Of a stretch of 64,000 bases of DNA, positions 59,314 through 64,000 are shown piece after piece. This DNA is from Marinomonas fungiae. GTDB taxonomy: Bacteria > Pseudomonadota > Gammaproteobacteria > Pseudomonadales > Marinomonadaceae. The stretch is from positions 452,289-516,288 of the forward strand of contig NZ_LIQF01000002.1 in the NCBI RefSeq assembly GCF_001418205.1. Direction: 5' to 3'. A model generated the notes under the pieces. The model had not been told where the DNA came from and searched no databases. It saw nothing but the letters and a program-made list of their open reading frames with translations. The stretch's first letter is position 1; each line of letters starts with the position of its first letter. The position numbers were made by a program, and so were the translations under genes.

Positions 59314-59943
59314 ATGGCACTTGAGTTTTGGTTAACCATAGCCCCCATCCTACTACTGCTCTCTTTTGGTCCGGGGCCAAATAATTTTACATCGATGTAT
59401 AACGGTATTCGTGTTGGTGCCATGTCGGCGGTGATTGCGGTGATTGGTCGTAACATTGCGTTTATCATTTTGATGATCATTTCAGCTCTGGGTCTTGGAG
59501 CGGTGATTGTATCGTCATCATTTTGGTTTAACGTCGTAAAGTGGCTCGGTGTGGTCTACCTACTTTATATTGGTGTGAAGACTTGGTTGGCCGCAAAAGA
59601 TAGTCTACATACCATGGAAGAAGATGGTGTGGTGGTGCCGAGCTCCCATTATTCGCGCATGCGTCAAGAATTCATGATCGCTATTAGCAACCCTAAAGCC
59701 GTGTTAATCTTCACTGCGATCTTCCCGCAGCTGCTGGATCTGAGCAAACCTGTGGCAATTCAGTTTACGGTGATTGGCGCTACCTTTGTCGTCACTGAAT
59801 TCATCGCAGCTTTTTTCTATGCCATTGGTGGTCGCCAATTGCGCAAAATGATCCGTAGTCCAAAAGGTCTGGCGAACTTGAATCGTGGTATGGGTAGTAT
59901 ATTTGTTGCTGCCAGCGTCTTCCTCGCTACCGCAACGCGCTAA
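59314..59943 (+). CDS. LysE/RhtB-family amino-acid exporter
   Basis: 209 aa from ATG 59314 with GAGGTG 9 bases upstream. Six transmembrane helices with the family motif SFGPGPNNFTSMYNGIRVG near residue 15 and SNPKAVLIFTAIFPQ in the middle. Exports amino acids such as homoserine, threonine or lysine in characterised members. Divergent from the EamA gene; terminator downstream. Confidence 0.92.
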   Translation: MALEFWLTIAPILLLLSFGPGPNNFTSMYNGIRVGAMSAVIAVIGRNIAFIILMIISALGLGAVIVSSSFWFNVVKWLGVVYLLYIGVKTWLAAKDSLHTMEEDGVVVPSSHYSRMRQEFMIAISNPKAVLIFTAIFPQLLDLSKPVAIQFTVIGATFVVTEFIAAFFYAIGGRQLRKMIRSPKGLANLNRGMGSIFVAASVFLATATR

Positions 59944-59976
59944 TCTACTAAGTGATTAATATTTAAGATCAGAAAT

Positions 59977-60005
59977 AAAAAAAGAGAGCCGTCGGGCTCT
60001 CTTTT
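59977..60005. terminator. Bidirectional terminator between the LysE-family gene and luxS
   Basis: AAAGAGAGCC/GGCTCTCTTT (59981-59990 and 59995-60004) with loop GTCG, A-run on the left and T on the right; serves the convergent genes. Confidence 0.88.
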
Positions 60006-60032
60006 CAGTTCTAAACGATTTTTAGACAGGGC

Positions 60033-60545
60033 TTAAGAGTGTTCAGCTAGAAACTCTTCGCTTAGGTATAACTCGGCGTTGCTGTTCACTTGAACATCGC
60101 GGTCAATGATCATTTCCGCGATTTCTTTTGCTTCTTCAAGTGAGTGCATTGTGTAGGTGCCACACTGATATTCATTTAGCTCAGGAATGTCTTCTTTTGC
60201 TTTCACGTTAATCACATCGTGCATTGCTGCTTTCCAAGCATCCGCGACTCTTCTCTCACTTGGTGTGCCAATCAAGCTCATGTAGAAGCCAGTGCGGCAG
60301 CCCATTGGAGAAATGTCGATGATTTCCACGCCGTCGCCGTTTAGGTGATCACGCATGAAGCCTGCGAAAAGGTGTTCTAGTGTGTGAATACCTTTTTCAG
60401 ACAAGATCTCTGAGTTTGGAATACAAAAGCGTAAATCGAATACGGTAATGGTATCGCCCTTAGGTGTTTCCATAGTTTTTGCAATACGTACTGCAGGGGC
60501 GTGCATGCGTGTATGGTCTACTCGAAAGCTATCTAGTAGTGGCAT
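60033..60545 (-). CDS. luxS: S-ribosylhomocysteine lyase LuxS
   Basis: 170 aa. The metal site HTLEH (H54, H58) and C128 in QCGTYT are present, with catalytic E57 and C83 (MGCRTGF). LuxS cleaves S-ribosylhomocysteine to homocysteine and the AI-2 precursor DPD, completing the activated methyl cycle. The YjeH-type exporter gene is 58 bases upstream on the same strand. Confidence 0.98.
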   Translation of the reverse strand: MPLLDSFRVDHTRMHAPAVRIAKTMETPKGDTITVFDLRFCIPNSEILSEKGIHTLEHLFAGFMRDHLNGDGVEIIDISPMGCRTGFYMSLIGTPSERRVADAWKAAMHDVINVKAKEDIPELNEYQCGTYTMHSLEEAKEIAEMIIDRDVQVNSNAELYLSEEFLAEHS

Positions 60546-60602
60546 GAGTGTTCTCTCCTATTGTCTCGCGTTTGATGTTGAGCGAGGTGAATGTTCATGT
60601 GC

Positions 60603-61877
60603 TCATTGTACATGAATTTTTTCTTCCGCAATGGGATGTTTGTGAGATTTTAAATGTTCCCAAGCGAGGGCTAAAGCGAAAGCGATACTCGCAAACAACA
60701 TATTCTGACCAATAAACATTACCATGATAAGGCAACTGATTGACGCTAATACAGCAACCCAGCGTAGGGAGTCATTGAGTGTTTTGATGGCAGTTAGACA
60801 CGTCAGTAAATAAATTAGCAAAAATGCACCGTTGGTCATTTCAATCAGCCACTCCATTTGCGTACCGAACAGTTCAATGTAAAGTAGCGACATCAAACAC
60901 ACGCCACCCACGAAGCTGACGGCACGAATAGGTGTGCCTTGCTTAGAGAGCATAGCAAAATACTGTGGTAATGCGCGTTGTTGTGCCATTGATTGCACCA
61001 TTCGGGCAAAGCCTAAAATATAGGCGCCGACATTAGAGAAGGCGATGATATAGGCGCCGACTGCAAACCAGCGTTGTGCCTGCTCACCCAATAATGTTCC
61101 AACTAATAAAGCCAGTGACTGACTGTTGATGAATTCGTCACCGAACACTTTATGCTCGGCAATCATTAAGACTGTTGTTAAGTACAGCAGTACCACAATG
61201 ACAATGCCGCCTAACAGTGCTATCGGAAAGTCTCGATTGGGGTTTTTAAATTCAGCGCCCATATGCGCCATGACTTCGATACCAAGAAAGCACCAAAAAA
61301 TTGTACCCGTTGCAAGGAGCATACTTCCAAGCTCTGGCCAACTGCTTGGCTGTGCAATAATGTTGCTCGACATCGGTGCACCACTGAGTAGAAATAGCAC
61401 GACAACCGTGACAATTAAGCAAACCACAACAATGCTTTGGAAGTTGGCTGAATTTTTCATTCCCGCAATAGAGAATAAAAGCATTCCTAACAAGGTCACT
61501 ATACTAAGCAGAAAAATGGACTGTTCTGATAAGTTTAGTAACACTGCTAAATAGGCAGCTGCGACTTTAATAGCGACCGCTGGGCCCACTAATAGAATAC
61601 TTAGGAATAGCCAGCCCACCGCCCGTTCAGCTTTCTGTCCTAAGACTTTTCCAATGTAATGGGAAGCTCCGCCAGCGGAAGGAAAGCGAGCGCCTAAAAA
61701 AGCGAAAACAAATGCAACCGGTACAATGATCAGTGCAGTGATGAGCCAAGCATAAAAGGCAAAACTGCCGGCTTGGGCGACCGACATGGCGGGAAGAATC
61801 ATCAAGCCTGTGCCAACAAAAGTGGTAACAGTCATCGCCATTCCTTGTAATGGGCCTAAGCTCCTTTGGTATTGCAT
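60603..61877 (-). CDS. APC-family amino-acid transporter, YjeH-like
   Basis: 424 aa from ATG 61877 (AGGA 7 bases upstream; a second ATG at 61883 is too close to that site). About 12 transmembrane helices. N-terminal GMAMTVTTFVGTGLMILPAM and RFPSAGGASHYIG match the L-methionine/branched-chain amino acid exporter YjeH of E. coli. Divergent from an Lrp-family regulator, and upstream of luxS on the same strand. Direction of transport is inferred from homology. Confidence 0.85.
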   Translation of the reverse strand: MQYQRSLGPLQGMAMTVTTFVGTGLMILPAMSVAQAGSFAFYAWLITALIIVPVAFVFAFLGARFPSAGGASHYIGKVLGQKAERAVGWLFLSILLVGPAVAIKVAAAYLAVLLNLSEQSIFLLSIVTLLGMLLFSIAGMKNSANFQSIVVVCLIVTVVVLFLLSGAPMSSNIIAQPSSWPELGSMLLATGTIFWCFLGIEVMAHMGAEFKNPNRDFPIALLGGIVIVVLLYLTTVLMIAEHKVFGDEFINSQSLALLVGTLLGEQAQRWFAVGAYIIAFSNVGAYILGFARMVQSMAQQRALPQYFAMLSKQGTPIRAVSFVGGVCLMSLLYIELFGTQMEWLIEMTNGAFLLIYLLTCLTAIKTLNDSLRWVAVLASISCLIMVMFIGQNMLFASIAFALALAWEHLKSHKHPIAEEKIHVQ

Positions 61878-62026
61878 AGTCATATCCTAGTGAAAGTACT
61901 GTGATTTAATTTAGTAAAGGATAAAATGCATGGCATGATAAATCTGCTCTCACATTGTGTCCTTTAAGGATCAAAGTGCGGGTTTCACCAGCAAACTGTC
62001 GGTGAATAAAAATAAAAGGTTGAAAA

Positions 62027-62458
62027 ATGACTTTAGACCGTTATGACGAGAAGATACTGGCCATGTTGGTGCAAGATGCACGCTCGTCTGTTTCTGATAT
62101 CAGCCGTCAAGTAAACTTATCGCGCTCTGCGGTGTCCGAACGCATTAGGCGCATGGAAGAAAATGGCAAAATTACTGGCTATCATGCGCATATTGCGCTG
62201 ACCGATGACAATCTGATTTCAGCTTATTTAGCGCTGACGTTTCGTCCCTTATGGTGCGAGTTAGTGCAGCCCTATATCGAGCGGATTCCTGAGATTAAAA
62301 TGGCACATTCTATTAGTGGCGATATTGATCTGATGGTATTGGTTCAAGTGCCCTCTATGAAGCGTTTACATGAAATACGATTAGAGATGGATAGCTGGCC
62401 AAACATTGACAAGATAATGACGCATATGTGTCTGGCGACCAGATTAGATCGGCTATAG
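62027..62458 (+). CDS. Lrp/AsnC-family transcriptional regulator
   Basis: 143 aa. Helix-turn-helix (LAMLVQDARSSVSDISRQV, LSRSAVSERIRRMEENGKITGY) then the RAM ligand domain (about 62-135). It diverges from the YjeH-like exporter with a 149-base gap, the arrangement of Lrp-type regulators that switch on methionine/branched-chain amino acid export. GGTTGAAAA lies before the start. Not closely similar to the 57.8 kb Lrp paralogue outside the conserved motifs. Confidence 0.94.
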   Translation: MTLDRYDEKILAMLVQDARSSVSDISRQVNLSRSAVSERIRRMEENGKITGYHAHIALTDDNLISAYLALTFRPLWCELVQPYIERIPEIKMAHSISGDIDLMVLVQVPSMKRLHEIRLEMDSWPNIDKIMTHMCLATRLDRL

Positions 62459-62557
62459 CTTTCGGTTTTCGGGTGCAATGTTTTATTTCGTTGTTTTCCA
62501 CTATGCTAGGTATTTCAATAAACTGCTAGAGACCATGGCCTAATCAAGGAGGCGAGT

Positions 62558-64000
62558 CTGAAGGGATTGGATTTTATCGCACGTTGGCGTAATCGAGACT
62601 TCGCTTCGGATGACCTGTTGTTGCTTTCCGGTTTGGCGCTGGTTTGTGGTGTTTTGAGCAGTCTTACCATGACCGGTATGATTGAGCTATTGTATTGGTT
62701 CTCCTCCTCTTTATTACCTTCCCATAGTGAAAACTATGAAGAGCTATCACCCATTGCGAGGTTTACGTTACCCGTAGTGGCGTGTGCTTTGCTCTCATTG
62801 GTTTGGATGTTCACACCAGCTCGTTACCTCAAGGTCGGCATTCCTTATGTGGTTGAACGATTAAACTATCACCAAGGTAATTTGCCTGTTTTAAATGCGG
62901 TGGTGCAGTTTTTTGGCGCTTTTGTTGGCTTGATTGGTGGGCTTTCAATTGGTAAAGAAGGGCCTGCTGTACACATTGGAGCCACGTTTGGTAGTCAATT
63001 AGCACAGCGCTTTCGTCTGTCCTATATCGGTGTTGATACGTTGGTTGCCTGCGGTGTTGCGGGGGCGATTGCGGCGGCTTTTCAAACGCCGCTTGCTGGT
63101 GTGTTGTTTGCCTATGAAGTGATTTTCCATGAATATCGTTTGCGCTTGGTATTGCCTGTTTTGTTGTCTGCCATTGTGGCTACAGCGATCAGTCAGCTGG
63201 TTCTAGGGCGTATTGAAATTTTTGAACTGGAGACAGTTTTTCTACCCCTTTATCAGCTTGATGTTCTAGTGGCTTATGTCGTCTTGGCGATCTGCATCAT
63301 TATTGCATCGGGGCTTTTTTATCAAGTGCAAAGACTTTTGTGGCGTTTGGGCTATTTACCTTTGGCGCTACGCTTTATGTTCGTTGGCCTTCTTACTGGC
63401 GCTGTTGGTCTCTATTTACCTCAAACCTTGGGCAGTGGTTACGATACCTTGAATGCCTTGCTCAGTGGCGAGGTGATTTTAATGTCACTGCTTGGCTTAG
63501 CGTTAGCAAAAGTCTTGTTAACCTCTATTTCAATAGGGTTAGGAATTCCCGGGGGGATGATAGGGCCAACCTTTGTGATTGGTGGAATGTTAGGTGCTCA
63601 AGTAGCCTTTTGGTTTGATACCGAGATTCCCGCTACCGCGGAATTAGCACTGTTTGTACTGTTAGGGATGGCTGGAATGATGGCGACTGCCTTTCAGGCA
63701 CCTTTAACGGCGATAGTTGCTATGGTTGAAATGACCCATACTTCTGTGACTATTGCGCCAGCGATCTTGGTGATTGTGATGTCTTGCACGGCGGTACGTT
63801 TGCTGTTTAATCAGGATTCCATTTTTGTTGAGCGTATGAATGCTATGGGGCTGGTTTCAGAGTGGAGTCCAGTACAGCGCTTATTACGTCAACATGATGT
63901 GCGTAGTGTCGCCAGCAAGGTAGAAATTTTTCCTGAATTGCTTCAACTTGAACGGGTCCGTGATCTGGCATCGAATATGGTAGACTATATTGCGATCCAA
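62558..64000 (+). CDS. ClC-family chloride channel/antiporter (partial, runs off window)
   Basis: 481 codons are visible, with no stop inside the window. About 10 or more membrane helices (residues 25-415); GKEGPAVH is the ClC glutamate-gate motif, and the first filter motif GSGIP reads KVGIP, the third GxFxP reads GGMIGP. A cytoplasmic region starts near 430 and probably leads to CBS domains. The best ribosome-binding site, AAGGAGG (62546-62552), is 5 bases from a CTG; the next in-frame TTG at 62567 is the alternative. No ATG or GTG fits this reading frame upstream. Confidence 0.8.
   Translation, partial: MKGLDFIARWRNRDFASDDLLLLSGLALVCGVLSSLTMTGMIELLYWFSSSLLPSHSENYEELSPIARFTLPVVACALLSLVWMFTPARYLKVGIPYVVERLNYHQGNLPVLNAVVQFFGAFVGLIGGLSIGKEGPAVHIGATFGSQLAQRFRLSYIGVDTLVACGVAGAIAAAFQTPLAGVLFAYEVIFHEYRLRLVLPVLLSAIVATAISQLVLGRIEIFELETVFLPLYQLDVLVAYVVLAICIIIASGLFYQVQRLLWRLGYLPLALRFMFVGLLTGAVGLYLPQTLGSGYDTLNALLSGEVILMSLLGLALAKVLLTSISIGLGIPGGMIGPTFVIGGMLGAQVAFWFDTEIPATAELALFVLLGMAGMMATAFQAPLTAIVAMVEMTHTSVTIAPAILVIVMSCTAVRLLFNQDSIFVERMNAMGLVSEWSPVQRLLRQHDVRSVASKVEIFPELLQLERVRDLASNMVDYIAIQ

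Noticed and set aside
61126..61554. 142-aa plus-strand frame opposite the YjeH-like gene
   Set aside because: Antisense to a membrane protein gene; low-complexity composition reflects the opposite strand.
63340..63618. 92-aa frame inside the ClC gene
   Set aside because: Out-of-frame shadow; the continuous ClC reading frame covers the region.

Overview
The window is a 64 kb stretch of chromosomal backbone from a Gram-negative gammaproteobacterium. Lipoprotein, outer-membrane and LPS-associated genes (lolB, lptM, fadL, nlpD), rpoS, and the gene orders around hemA, argH/hemC, lysA/dapF and surE/rpoS resemble those of pseudomonads and Oceanospirillales. Protein sequences and the moderate base composition suggest a marine Oceanospirillales genus such as Marinomonas; this placement is an inference. 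I see no insertion sequence, prophage, CRISPR array, integron or rRNA operon.

Layout. 1-6.7 kb, minus strand: tRNA-Gln, ychF, pth, rplY, prs, ispE, lolB and a TPR lipoprotein. 7-10.2 kb, plus: hemA, prfA, prmC (tetrapyrrole entry and translation termination), then yaaA and a small accessory stretch with a 67-aa protein, a BASS-like carrier and a PAS chemoreceptor. 13.9-18.1 kb, minus: the hemC-D-X-Y haem operon, divergent from argH. 20.7-24.3 kb: lptM, lysA, dapF, DUF484 and a HAD phosphatase (the lysine/diaminopimelate cluster, without the usual xerC), then trxA, a divergent M23 peptidase and tyrS, tilS, fadL, and a few small or orphan genes. 32.6-42.4 kb: pyrG, eno, ftsB, ispD, ispF, truD, surE, pcm, DUF368, nlpD, rpoS. 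42.5-51.8 kb: a Smp-like membrane protein, serB, a HepT-like orphan, molybdenum cofactor genes moaA-moaB-moeA, tesB, a diguanylate cyclase and queG. 52-58 kb: branched-chain amino acid synthesis (ilvI-ilvH; ilvY divergent from ilvC) flanking an unrecognised acidic periplasmic protein. 57.8-62.5 kb: two Lrp/AsnC regulators, three amino-acid or metabolite exporters and luxS. The window ends inside a ClC chloride channel gene.

How the genes fit together. Much of the window is housekeeping: translation (pth, rplY, prfA, prmC, tyrS, tilS, truD, queG), haem, isoprenoid (ispE, ispD, ispF), nucleotide (prs, pyrG) and amino-acid synthesis. From ilvI to the second Lrp gene the content is amino-acid centred: acetolactate synthase and ketol-acid reductoisomerase, then feast/famine regulators next to EamA, RhtB/LysE and YjeH-type exporters, with luxS (activated methyl cycle) beside the YjeH-type methionine/branched-chain exporter.

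Most of the window is conventional. The less explained items are the acidic periplasmic protein with an 8-bp dyad upstream (about 55 kb), the solitary HepT-fold protein whose catalytic His position is Phe (45.1 kb), the cyclase-homology membrane protein (42.5 kb), the missing xerC, a hairpin in the pyrG leader, an apparent CTG start with altered selectivity-filter motifs in the ClC gene, and heavy use of the CTA leucine codon in genes likely to be highly expressed. I found no clear multi-gene novel system.
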